A stretch of 64,000 bases of DNA. Source: Acidaminococcus hominis. Its GTDB lineage: Bacteria > Bacillota > Negativicutes > Acidaminococcales > Acidaminococcaceae. The notes below the pieces were generated by a model. That model searched no databases and had not been told where the DNA came from. It was given only the letters and a program-made list of their open reading frames with translations. This document shows positions 8,904-18,402 of the stretch, piece after piece; within the stretch, counting starts at the first letter, position 1; every line of letters starts with the position of its first letter. The DNA lies in the NCBI RefSeq assembly GCF_900291475.1, contig NZ_OLMM01000002.1:2899-66898 (forward strand), read 5' to 3'. The position numbers and the translations under genes are program-made.

Positions 8904-11900
8904 TTACAGTCTTCTGGTAACAGTAGCGTTAAATACCACGCCTCTCTGCTTGCCGGCCCAACCGGTGAGCCGCAGGTCTGCGCCCCAGGGATTATCCTTA
9001 GTGGAGTCGCTCTTCCAGCCCAGTTCCAGCAGGGCACTGGAGCCTTTGCTCTCAGGCGACGGGGTGCTGAAGGTCAGGTAGGTGGCCCTGGCGGTGCTGT
9101 CGAACTCGTAATCCCAGCCCAGGCCTGCGTAGTAGGACTGGTTCTCCTGGTAATTATGGGTCCAGCGGGCACCCAATCTGGTGCGGTAGGAATCGGCGGC
9201 GTCCAGATTAAAGACGGCATCGCCGATGGTGTTGTGCAGGGTAACGGTATCGCTGGCTAAATGGGTATAGTTGAAGCGGCCGTACACGTCCAGGCTGTCT
9301 TTATCGGTTTGCTGGTAGATCCGGCCCAGCCACAGGCTGGCCCCGGCGTACCGGGCGTTGGTATCGTAGGTAGAGCGATAGCCTTCCAATACACCCCGGA
9401 AGTCTCCGTCCAGGACACCCACTCTGGCGCTGGCCTGGTAGTACACGCCGTTGTTCAGGTCTCTGCGCAGCAGCAGGCCCACGCCGCCATAGTGCTGGGT
9501 GCCGTCGCCTCTGGCGCCGTTCTCCAGATGGCTGGTGTAGTTGCCTTTGCCATATTCTGCAAAAGGGAATGATGGTGTCAATGGAATTGGCGTTGGGGAT
9601 TCTCCGTACTAAGCCCAGGTTCCCTGCCCAGCCATTGCTGTCTACGTAGGAACCTGTGTCAAAGCGCAAATTCTGCCCGCCAACGGTCACGTAGGGAGTA
9701 AAGCTCTTTTTGCTTTCGCTGTCTGCAGCAGCCTGGGTGGCAGCCCTAAAGCCGGCGTCCAGGGTGGTGTCGGCCCCTGCGGCAATAAAGTTCAGGGCTG
9801 CAGCACGGGCTTCGGGAATGAGTTTGGTATCCTGGGAAATGGTACCGATTTTGGCGTCCACAGGGGTCACCACCAAAGAAGTGGTGCCTTGCTGCTTCAC
9901 TTCCGCTGGCCGGGTAACCAAGCCAGCATCAATGGTCTGGGCAGTGTCAGCCGCCATACCATAGGTGGTGCCACTCAGCTGAAGGCCGTTGGGATTGGTA
10001 ACCAGGGTGATGAATTCTCCTGGATTCAAAGGGGGTACGGGCCAGGAGTTTGGCGGTGACGGGAACGTTGGTCAGGTTGGCCGTGCCGGTGACCGTCAGC
10101 AGAGTATCCCCTTTCACGCTGCCCTCTGGCACGTTGTAGTTCATGACCTGGAAGTAGTCCAGATTTCCTACGCGGTTGTCCAGGCTGGAAACGTTCAGGG
10201 TATTTCCGGTGCTGGTCTGCCCCAGACCGCCGAACAGGCTGTAGGTAGTTTGCAGGGGGCTGCCTTCCAGGTTCACCGTATTATTGGAAGCCTCGCCCGT
10301 TACCGCAGAACCGCCGGCAAGGTAATTGGACAGGGTGGTTAAATCCGTGGCCGTACCTTGGCTCAGGGCACTTGCTGCAGCAGAGGCCGCGCCAAATTTG
10401 CCGCCGGAAAGAATCAAGGTGTTGCCGTTGGCATTGCCGGCCGCAGAATACCCGCTGGCTACATAGGCGGTAGTGCCGCTGACGGCGGCGATTTCACCCC
10501 CGGAGATGGTCAGGGTATTCTCATTGGCATCGCCGCCCTTGGCGGTATAGCCGCCAGCCACGTAGGTCGTGCCGCCGGTTAGGCTGCCCAGGCTGCCGCC
10601 GGAAATGGCGGCGCGGTTGCCTGAGGCATTGCCGCTTTCCGTATGTCCGCCAGTTATATAGGCAATGCCGCTGGGCTCTTCTTCATCTTCTTCATCACCG
10701 GGAGCTGTGGCAATACTGCCTCCGGCAAGATTCAACGTATTGCCAGTGGCATCGCCTTTTTTGGTATAGCCGCCGGCCACATAGGGCTGGCTGTCAGCAA
10801 CCATGCCGACAGTGCCGCTGAGGAAATTCAGCGTGTTGCCGCTGGCAGTTCCGCTCTTATCTGCCCAGCCGCCCGCTATGTAAGCTTTGGCGCCGCTGGC
10901 TCCAGCCATAGTGTTGGCGGAGAACGTTAACGTATTGTCCGTAACATTACCCTGACTGGCGAATCCGCCGGCCACATAGGCCTTGTTACCGGTGCCAAAT
11001 TTCGTACCGGAGAGTGTCAGGGTATTGCCCTCAGCATTGCCTTTTTTATCCGAGTACCCGCCGGCTACGTAGACTTTGGCGCCCTCATCCGTGCCAAGGG
11101 TGGCCCCGGTAATGGTGGCGGTATTTTGCGATGCATTGCCTGTTACAGCATAACCACCAGCAACGTAAGTTTTGCTGCCGCCTAAGGTGCCAATGGTGAC
11201 AGCTGAAATGGTCAGGGTATTGGAATCGGCATTGCCTTTTTCTATAGACATGCCGCCAGTTACGTAGGATTTGTTGCCCTCGATGGTACCGCCGGTTATG
11301 GTCAGGGTATTGGACTCCGCATCGCCGTCCACGGTAACCATACCGCCGGCGACATAGTTATTGTCAGCTTTGTTGGTGCCAATGGTGTTATTGGTAAGGG
11401 TGGCTGTATTGCCGGTAGCTTTGACGGGGACGAGGGTCTTATCATTGTCATCAGCCTGACCTACAGCAATGCCACCGGCGATGTAGTTTTTGGAGCCTGT
11501 TTCATCGTCTGCATCTGCCACTGTGCCCACTGTATTTCCAGTCATCGTCAAGGTGTTGCTGTCTGCGTTTTTCGTCCCATACCAGGCCTTACCGTATGAC
11601 GCATTGATGCCGCCTGCCAGGATGATTTGCCCGCCATAGTTCGTCACAATCTTGTTATTCTGCAGATTCGCCGTATTACCAGAGACAATTCCTGAAAGTG
11701 ATTCATCTACGTAATCATATAGGGCATTGGCCCCAGCCATCGCAATGGTAGAGACGGACCCGTCTGTTGGGATTTCGCTATTCGATACGGTTAAGGTATT
11801 ATTTTGCAGGGCATAATAATCGGAACGGCCCCCTAGCAGTTCCACATAATCCACGATGGAACTGCCTAATGTACTATCGTCAATCGTAACGGTATTATTT

Positions 11901-13231
11901 TTTACGGTAACGTTGTTGCCTTCTCCCCCGTTCGCATAGCCACCATAGACATGGACCGCATCAGCATAGGTGCTTCCACTCAAGGTACCCTTCGTCAGGG
12001 TAACGCTGTTGTTGGCTACAGTGCCTGTGCCGGTGTACGTACCTGATGAGACACTCAAGTACGCGCCATATACAGAATCCCCTATAGTCCCACCATCTAC
12101 GGTGACGCTGTTATTTTCCAGGTCCGCGACAGTGGTGCCGTTTATGGCATAGTACCCGCCGGCGACAACCTCACCATAGCCGCCATCTAAAATATCCACA
12201 TGGTTATAGGTTACCGAACCCATTTGGAGCGCATCACCGTTTTCGCTGCTGGACGTTATAAACGCGCCGCCATAGACCTTGTTAGCCATGCCTGTGCCGG
12301 AGATGGTTACGGTGTTATCATACACGTTGCCAAACTTTGTAGTATTTCCAGCAGTGGGGAGATTTGCCTCAATGAGGCCGCCATAAACCGTGCCGTTGTT
12401 GCCAAATTGTGACTGATTGCCGCCAGCCGTGATAAAGACTTTATTATTCTTTACATCGCCGGTGGATGTAAACGAAAGGCCTTCTGCATACTGTGAGAAA
12501 TAATCGTTCATAGATTGCGGTAAGTTATATTGATTATTCAACACCCCTTGGGCTCCGCCATAAATGGTACCGCCAAACTTGCCTCCATTTATATTTACCG
12601 TATTGTCAGAGACAGTACCCGTATAGGAATAACCGCCGTAAAAATTTTGTGCGACATGGTCATCATTGTCTCCCCCAAGGCTCGAAACTCCCGTAAGGGT
12701 AGCAATATTGTTCGTGGCATCCCCTGTAACGGTAAAGCCGCCAAAAACATCGTTTGTAATTCCTACCGGATAGGAAACCCTCTGAGCATTGGGCAGGTTA
12801 ACATTCACCTGGTTTTGGTTCACTGTTTTGGTCATGGCTAACCCGCCTGCAAGCCAATTTGAAACAAGCGGACTGCTTCCTTCCTTTGTATTATTCAAGG
12901 TCAGAGTATTGCCTGTCACGGTTCCTGTCGTACCCGTTTCGATGGTTTCAGCATCTGAACTGGTAATGGCTGTACCCGCACTGAGCATTTCCTCAGGAAT
13001 GGTAGAGCCTGCTACGGCGCCGCCTGCGACACTGTTATTGATAGTCAGGGTATTGCCGCTGGCAGTTTTCGTTTTATTCCCTACATAGATAGCGGTGGTA
13101 TTCGTCTTATCGCTTACCACTTCTTCTGCCCTGGCCGGCTGGGCCGGCAGACACAGAGCCAGCAGGGCGGACAGGCCCCACAGGGTGACGCAGCCATAGC
13201 GCAGTTTTTTGCCGACGTTTCTCCTTTTCAT
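8904..13231 (-). pseudogene. Second autotransporter, two frameshifts in C-terminal part
   Basis: Paralogue of the protein at 2034-6671. It starts at ATG 13231 after AGGAGG, with a signal peptide ending in PARA-EE. The passenger repeats the pattern ASGNTLTISGG..GY(V)AGGYT. Near 10025 the frame shifts (after TAKLLAR to LNPGEFITLV), within a CCCCC/TTT run. Near 9570 it shifts again (DTIIPF to AEYGKGNYTS), within a CCCTTTT run. Each looks like one extra base; removing both restores about 1441 codons. The barrel then ends in NATVTRRL. As read, the protein loses its barrel and could not reach the surface. Real decay, switching at short homopolymers, or sequence error are all possible. Confidence 0.82.
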
Positions 13232-13458
13232 TATTGCAGCCTCCTCTGTATGATCCCACTTCCGCTGCCCCTTGCAGTAAGTGAACTCCCCGTTGAAGCC
13301 CGGTGAAAAGGGCAGAAAACAACATATATATTGTATTATATCATGTTAGGATTGTTTAATTAGAACAGTTTATATACACTATTTAATGATACAGTTAAAT
13401 GGTGCAGTGCCTGTTTTGCCGCCGCTTCCCTGGCAAGGCCTTTCCTCCATACAAAAAG

Positions 13459-13491
13459 ACCCTGGACCGAGGTTTTTCCTTGGTTCAGGGT
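13459..13491 (-). terminator. Terminator of flavodoxin operon
   Basis: On the minus strand CACCCTGAACCAAGG pairs with CCTCGGTCCAGGGTC and is followed by TTTTTG. It lies about 20 bases past the stop at 13510. Confidence 0.75.
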
Positions 13492-13509
13492 GTTTCGTTT
13501 CTATTTGCC

Positions 13510-13956
13510 TTAGGCCAGGTCGGTAACTTTGCCGTTGAGCATTTTGCCGCCCACAATGTTTAGGTTTTTGTACTGGGCCTTCAAATCTTTAATGGATTTG
13601 TCGATGCCGCTGCCGCCGGAGGTGGCAAACAGGTAGATTTTCTTGCCGGTCAGGTTGGCTGCCTCGATAAAGGTGTTGATGATTTTCGGGGCGGTGTACC
13701 ACCAGATGGGGAAGCCGATATAGACAGTATCGTATTTGTCCAGGTTGGGTTTCTTGTCGGCCAGTGCAGGACGGGAGCTGGGGTCCTGGGATTCCAGGGT
13801 GCTTCTGCTCTTTTTGTCCATCCAGTTCAGGTCGGCACTGGTGTAGGCCACGGCGGGCTTGATTTCATACAGGTCGGCTTTGGCCACTTTGGCCAGTTGC
13901 TGAGCCTTATTGCGGGTAACACCGCTGGCAGAAAAATAGGTTACTACAGTACTCAT
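13510..13956 (-). CDS. Flavodoxin-like protein
   Basis: A 148-residue cytoplasmic FMN protein expected to carry electrons or reduce a substrate. The start (MSTVVTYFSASGVTRNKAQQ) carries the phosphate-binding loop of the flavodoxin_4 group, and a later segment, DTVYIGFPIWWYTAPKIINT, is the typical WW(Y) strand-loop near the flavin. I chose the ATG at 13956 because GGAAGGAG precedes it; the frame opens six codons earlier. It is the last gene of a TetR / flavin reductase / flavodoxin operon, which suggests a redox stress or electron-shuttle role under TetR control. Confidence 0.88.
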   Translation of the reverse strand: MSTVVTYFSASGVTRNKAQQLAKVAKADLYEIKPAVAYTSADLNWMDKKSRSTLESQDPSSRPALADKKPNLDKYDTVYIGFPIWWYTAPKIINTFIEAANLTGKKIYLFATSGGSGIDKSIKDLKAQYKNLNIVGGKMLNGKVTDLA

Positions 13957-14053
13957 GCTAAAATCTCCTTCCAATGACTAAGAATGTAGGACACAAATTG
14001 AGAAATAGATTCAAGGGAAGCCGGCGCTGGCTGGCTCCCCCGCTCCAGGCGGT

Positions 14054-14596
14054 CTACTGATTCATTTTGCGGCAGTGGCCCACCACTTTGCCGGTGGACA
14101 AGTACTGGTAGTTGGGGAACTCAAAGAGTACGGGGCTGATTTTGGCGTAATCAGGCTTGCCGTTTTCGTTCAGCATATCTTCTTCCACGTAGGTGTGGAG
14201 GATTTTCAGGATAAAGGTTTCAAAATTGGGGGTGTTGTACACGTCGTCCACCTGACATTCCAGCACCAGGGGGGAAGCGTCAATGACGGGGGCACCGGCC
14301 TGGCCCTTGCTCCAGGCAAAGACCTGGGATTTATCCGTATCTTTGCCGCTGACGGTGCCTACGTAGTCAGCTTTTTGCAGCAGGTCCTGGTTTACCAGGT
14401 TCAGGGTGCAAAGGCCAGCTGCATGGATACCCTTGTTGGTATAGTGGCTGGTGACGCAGGAAATGGTTACCCGGTCGTGGCCGATGATGCCCACGTGGGC
14501 CACTTCCATCCAGTTGGGTTTGCCGTCCACCAGGGCGCCGACAATGGTCACGGGAGTGGGATACAGGGCCAAGAGATTGCCTAAATCTTTTTTCAT
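14054..14596 (-). CDS. Flavin reductase family protein (flavoredoxin-like)
   Basis: A 180-residue protein of the FMN-binding split-barrel flavin reductase family. It begins with the usual LYPTPVTIVGALVDGKPNWM segment, followed by GIIGHDRVTISC and the conserved KGIHAAGLCTLNLV region. Such proteins bind FMN and pass electrons to or from a partner. The adjacent flavodoxin (97 bases downstream) is the obvious candidate. AGGAGGAA precedes the ATG. The gene lies 13 bases after the TetR gene, so the three are probably one transcript. Confidence 0.85.
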   Translation of the reverse strand: MKKDLGNLLALYPTPVTIVGALVDGKPNWMEVAHVGIIGHDRVTISCVTSHYTNKGIHAAGLCTLNLVNQDLLQKADYVGTVSGKDTDKSQVFAWSKGQAGAPVIDASPLVLECQVDDVYNTPNFETFILKILHTYVEEDMLNENGKPDYAKISPVLFEFPNYQYLSTGKVVGHCRKMNQ

Positions 14597-14609
14597 GGAA
14601 AGTTCCTCC

Positions 14610-15233
14610 TTAATTGGGAAGCAGTTTCAGCAGGCACAGCGCAGCCAAATCCGATACTTTCTGGGGAGAGAGCTGGATGTGGGCGCGTTCCATGGCTTCT
14701 TGCTGCTGGGTTGTAGGATACACATAGGGATACAGGCCGTATAAGAACGGAAAGAACAGATACAGGAAGTTCTCCCGGTCCTGAGGAGTCATGGCAGGAA
14801 AGAATTTTTCCAGGCTCTTCTCTACCGTGCTCAGGGTATGCTGATAGGATTTTTTGAATTCCACCAGGCATTCCAACCGGCTGTGCTCCTCGATTTCGTA
14901 CAGATTCATGCACTGGATTTTAAGCAGGGTAATGCGCTTTTCCAGGGATTGGCCTACCAGTGCGGCGTATTCCTGGGCTGTCAAAGCAGGGTGCTTGGCA
15001 AAGCTTTGGGTAAGATCTGCGGTCCACAATTCATATTCTTCCTGGAGCAGGGCCAGGAAAATTTCTTCTTTGGAATGGAAATAGTTGTAGATAGAAGGCC
15101 GGGAGATGCTGGTCTCCTTGCTGATTTCTCCCAGGGTGATTTCTTGGAAGCTCAGCCGCTGGTATAGTTTCCGGCAGGCTGCTACGATTTCCTGGGGCCG
15201 CTGTTCACAGATGCTGCGGGGCATCCTGGCCAT
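14610..15233 (-). CDS. TetR family transcriptional regulator
   Basis: A 207-residue repressor with an N-terminal helix-turn-helix (ITLGEISKETSISRPSIYNY followed by FHSKEEIFLALL) and a helical ligand domain I cannot assign. The start at 15233 follows AAGGAGG; the longer frame to 15305 would run through the promoter. The gene heads the flavin reductase / flavodoxin operon. A palindrome over its -35 element (15288-15308) indicates autorepression. The ligand is unknown. Confidence 0.88.
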   Translation of the reverse strand: MARMPRSICEQRPQEIVAACRKLYQRLSFQEITLGEISKETSISRPSIYNYFHSKEEIFLALLQEEYELWTADLTQSFAKHPALTAQEYAALVGQSLEKRITLLKIQCMNLYEIEEHSRLECLVEFKKSYQHTLSTVEKSLEKFFPAMTPQDRENFLYLFFPFLYGLYPYVYPTTQQQEAMERAHIQLSPQKVSDLAALCLLKLLPN

Positions 15234-15276
15234 GGTACTCGCCTCCTTGAAGTTTATTTGACGTTTTGTCAGTATG

Positions 15277-15308
15277 AGTATAATACCATATTGACATCTT
15301 GTCAATAT
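15277..15308 (-). promoter_or_regulatory. TetR promoter with overlapping operator
   Basis: On the minus strand TTGACA (15300-15305) and TATACT (15277-15282) are spaced by 17 bases, a near-consensus promoter. The palindrome ATATTGACA-TCT-TGTCAATAT (15288-15308), with perfect 9-base arms, covers the -35. A weaker related dyad (TTGAC-N5-GTCA) lies at 15258-15271, downstream of the -10. This fits direct autorepression by the TetR protein. Confidence 0.75.
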
Positions 15309-15370
15309 AAGAATAAGTGAAAACTTTAAACTAGATCAGGTAATGAAGGCTTGCTAAAAAAGTAAGGGAG

Positions 15371-15645
15371 AATTTGCTGAATAAGGAAGAATTACCACAC
15401 TTTTCGTTGAAAAGTGTGGAGGTGTTTTTGGTAATATATGCCCCTGCGGGGAAACCGGTGAAGTGCTTTTGGGAATATCCAGGCTCCCTTCGAATAAATT
15501 GTAGTGGTGTTTTGGGGAATATATGCCCCTTCGGGGGAAACCATGGAGATGCTTTTGGAATATCCGGGCCCTCTTCGAATAAATTGTAGTGGTGTCTTGG
15601 GGAGGAATATCTGAGCCCTTCGGGGAAACTTGGGAAGGCCTGCTG
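15371..15645 (-). repeat. Family 2 repeat and 85-88-bp tandem units
   Basis: The hairpin CCACACTTTT (15395-15404) / AAAAGTGTGG (15410-15419) is followed by the family 2 block, reading GGGGCATATATTACC on the minus strand. Units beginning at about 15416, 15504 and 15589 repeat in tandem. Each has GTGG(A/T)GGTGT, ATATATGCCCC, a G-rich loop, then CTTTTGG(G)AATATCC and CTTCGAATAAATTGTA; the third copy is partial. Open frames across this region follow the repeats and have no ribosome site. Confidence 0.7.
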
Positions 15646-15704
15646 CCAGGCTTTTCGACAGCGTTCAGCAGGGCCTGGGGGCCAGAGAATTCTTTTCTCC
15701 CAAC

Positions 15705-15748
15705 AAAAAACGGCTTGTTCAGCCTGGCTGGGTGAACAAGTCGTTTTT
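15705..15748 (-). terminator. Bidirectional-type terminator hairpin
   Basis: ACGGCTTGTTCAGCC pairs with GGTGAACAAGTCGT, with six A's before and six T's after. It is about 130 bases past the stop of the ammonia-lyase gene at 15882 and probably ends that operon. Confidence 0.75.
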
Positions 15749-15881
15749 TGGACTTTATAGCCTTTTGTATGAGGGTGTATTTGGGGGAAAGTCACGAGAA
15801 GCTGCTGCGGGCAGGGTTCCGGCTGGCTTTCCCCCGGTTTGGCTAATAAAATTTGCGTCTGGGGCAACACAAGAATTGCTT

Positions 15882-17084
15882 TTAGAAGCTGGGGTGTGTG
15901 CCGTCCCAGACAATGCGGCGATAGTTTTCTTTGTCGGTATCCCCTTCTGTGGAGAAGCACAGGATGCGGGAGTCTTTGGTGATGCCCAATTTGTCCCGAA
16001 GTTCATTAAGAGACGCGTTATCCAAAAGTTCAAAAACGAAGCCGCTGGTGGCAGCGCCGCTTTCGCCGGAGATGACTTTTTCGTCCCCGGGCAGAGGATT
16101 CCCCAGGATACGCATGCCTTTGGCAGCCACGTAGTCGGGCATGGAGATAAAGTGTTCGGCGTGGGCTTCCAGTTCGGCCCAGCCAATGCCGCAGGGTTCT
16201 CCGCAGGCCAGGCCAGCCATAATGGTGCTGAGACTGCCGGTCACGTTATGGAGCTTGCCGTCGTGGGCCAAAGCGGTGCGATAGATGCAGTCGGCTTTAT
16301 TGGGCTCCACGATGGTGATGATGGGTTTCTGGCCCTTGTAGTAGTCGGCAAAGAAGCCGGTCAGGGCGCCGGACATGGCCCCTACCCCTGCTTGCAGGAA
16401 GATATGGGTAGGTGCCTGGGGCAGGGCTTCGGCAGCTTCCAAAGCCATGGTCAGGTATCCCTGCATGATCCAGGTGGGAATGGTTTCGTAGCCGGGCCAG
16501 GAGGTGTCCTGGACCAGGGGCCAGCCATGTTCTTCCGCCACTTTGGAAGCGTGGCGCACTGTATCGTCGTAATTCATATCGGTAATGGAAGCATCGCTGC
16601 CCAGGGCCTGGATATTATGGAGGCGTTCGGGAGCGCTGCCCTTGGGCATAAAGACTAGGCTTTTGACGCCCAGGGCGTGGGCGGTCCAAGCGATACCCCG
16701 GCCGTGGTTGCCGTCGGTAGCGGTCACAAAGGTTAAGTCCTTGATTTTGTCATGAATAGCAGGCTGCTGCAGGGTCTCGAAGGTAAGTTCTTCAATATTC
16801 AGGCCCAGTTTGTCCGCCAGGTAGCTGGCAATGCAGAAGCTGCCGCCCAGGCCCTTAAAGGCGTTGAGGCCAAAGCGTTTGCTTTCGTCCTTGACATAAA
16901 GGGCGGCGATGCCAAAATGCTGGGCTGCGGCCTTGAGCTCCACCAGGGGCGTGGGGGCGTAGCCGGGAATGCTTTGGTGAAAGTGCCGGGAGATTCTGGC
17001 CTTGTCAGCTGCGAAGGCGGCGTCATAGGCACCGGTTTCCTTGCCAGTATGGAGCAGGGTTGTTTCTTTGATGGTTTCTTGCAT
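15882..17084 (-). CDS. dpaL: Diaminopropionate ammonia-lyase
   Basis: A 400-residue PLP enzyme that converts 2,3-diaminopropionate to pyruvate and two ammonia. Lys77 in FGLNAFKGLGGSF is the expected Schiff-base lysine. TDGNHGRGIAW and LQAGVGAMSGALTGFF are the PLP-phosphate and glycine-rich loops of the YgeX type, and SGESGAATSGFV is the C-terminal signature. The length matches the family. It follows an M20 amidohydrolase with a 12-base gap, with an AGCS symporter upstream, so import, deacylation and deamination of an amino acid derivative is a reasonable inference. Confidence 0.92.
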   Translation of the reverse strand: MQETIKETTLLHTGKETGAYDAAFAADKARISRHFHQSIPGYAPTPLVELKAAAQHFGIAALYVKDESKRFGLNAFKGLGGSFCIASYLADKLGLNIEELTFETLQQPAIHDKIKDLTFVTATDGNHGRGIAWTAHALGVKSLVFMPKGSAPERLHNIQALGSDASITDMNYDDTVRHASKVAEEHGWPLVQDTSWPGYETIPTWIMQGYLTMALEAAEALPQAPTHIFLQAGVGAMSGALTGFFADYYKGQKPIITIVEPNKADCIYRTALAHDGKLHNVTGSLSTIMAGLACGEPCGIGWAELEAHAEHFISMPDYVAAKGMRILGNPLPGDEKVISGESGAATSGFVFELLDNASLNELRDKLGITKDSRILCFSTEGDTDKENYRRIVWDGTHPSF

Positions 17085-17096
17085 GGGTGGTCCTCC

Positions 17097-18260
17097 TTAT
17101 TTAGCCAGGCGTTCCTTGACCAGTTCAGCCCAAAATTCGGCGCCGGTGGTCAGGATATCGTCGTTATAATCGAAGATGTTTTGGTGCAGGGATACATTGC
17201 CCGCGGCATTTTTACCGCTGCCCAGAAGCAGGAAGCAGCCGGGAACCTTCTTCAAAAAAGCGGCAAAGTCTTCACTGGCCATCCAGGGGTCGCAATTGCC
17301 GTTGACCTTGTCCTCCCCTACAGCAGCTTGAGCAGCCTTTACGGCGGCAGCTACGCAGGCCGGGTCATTGACCACAGGGTAGAATTCGTGGGTATAGAGA
17401 AATTCGCAGCCGGCGTGGTTCATGGCGCAGACGCCTTCCACGATTTCCCGCATCCGGCGTTCCACCAGGGCCTGGTCCTCGGGCGTGGTGGTCCGGGCAT
17501 CACCGCGGACTTCAACGTGGGTGGGAATGGCGTTGTGGGCACCGTCGGTTTCGATTTCCGTGCAGGAAACCACCACGGGCCGCACAGGTGTGGCATTCCG
17601 GGACACGATGGTCTGAAGCGCCAGGTAAATTTCTGCAAAGGAGGCCAGGGGGTCATTGCCCTCGTGGGGGCTGGAAGCGTGTCCGCCCTTGCCGGTAATC
17701 TTGAAGGTGAAATCATCTTCGCTGGCGGCCATACCCCCTACCCGGGTATGCAGGGTACCGGCAGGCAGGAACGGAGCGTTGTGGAGACCGTAGATTTCTT
17801 GGATGGGAAAACGCTCGAACAGCCCGTCGTCAAGCATGGCCTGGGCGCCGTGCCCCGGTTCTTCAGCAGGCTGGAAAATGAAACGGACGGTGCCGTTGAA
17901 ATTTTTCCGTTCACTGAGGAGCTTGGCGGCTCCCAGGAGAGTGACGGTGTGGCCATCGTGGCCGCAGCCGTGCATTTTGCCAGGATTCTGGGACACGTGG
18001 TCGTGCTGGCTGCACTCCTGGATGTTCAGGGCGTCCATATCGGCCCGGATGCCGATGCAGCCGGTGCCGTCCCCTACTTTCAGGGTACCTACCACGCCGG
18101 TGCCGCCAATGCCCTCTGCTACGTCAATGCCCATTCCCCGCATTTCCTCGGCCACCAGTTTGGAGGCGGTCTTTTCCTCAAAGGCGGTTTCCGGATGCTG
18201 ATGGAGGTAATGCCGCCAGGCAATCAGTTGATCACGAAAAGAAAGCTTGTTGTTTGGCAT
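17097..18260 (-). CDS. M20 family amidohydrolase
   Basis: A 387-residue zinc amidohydrolase of the HipO/AbgB/N-acyl-amino-acid type, predicted cytoplasmic. Visible motifs are HQHPETAFEE, IGIRADMDAL, MHGCGHDGHT and FQPAEEPGHG, which supply metal ligands and the catalytic Glu, followed by the dimerisation domain (KGGHASSPHEGNDPL). I chose the ATG at 18260, with AAAGGA upstream. It sits between the symporter and dpaL on the same strand and may release the dpaL substrate from an N-acylated precursor. The exact substrate cannot be read from the sequence. Confidence 0.88.
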   Translation of the reverse strand: MPNNKLSFRDQLIAWRHYLHQHPETAFEEKTASKLVAEEMRGMGIDVAEGIGGTGVVGTLKVGDGTGCIGIRADMDALNIQECSQHDHVSQNPGKMHGCGHDGHTVTLLGAAKLLSERKNFNGTVRFIFQPAEEPGHGAQAMLDDGLFERFPIQEIYGLHNAPFLPAGTLHTRVGGMAASEDDFTFKITGKGGHASSPHEGNDPLASFAEIYLALQTIVSRNATPVRPVVVSCTEIETDGAHNAIPTHVEVRGDARTTTPEDQALVERRMREIVEGVCAMNHAGCEFLYTHEFYPVVNDPACVAAAVKAAQAAVGEDKVNGNCDPWMASEDFAAFLKKVPGCFLLLGSGKNAAGNVSLHQNIFDYNDDILTTGAEFWAELVKERLAK

Positions 18261-18402
18261 AGAATCAAGTCCTTTCATTCACGTTATAAGACACAATTTT
18301 CCTCATTTTTTCTGCGAGGCTCAGCGGTGTTTAGCTAGTTGATCCACTGGGATAACCAGTGTATTCTCCTCCACTCTTCGGCTAAAATGCTTTTTATTCC
18401 TG

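Noticed and set aside
13107-13325. Open frame overlapping the start of autotransporter 2
   Set aside because: It is another frame of the signal-peptide region; the real start has AGGAGG and a signal peptide.
15331-15960. A 209-codon minus-strand frame across the tandem repeats
   Set aside because: It runs through the repeats, a terminator and the 3' end of dpaL, and has no ribosome site.
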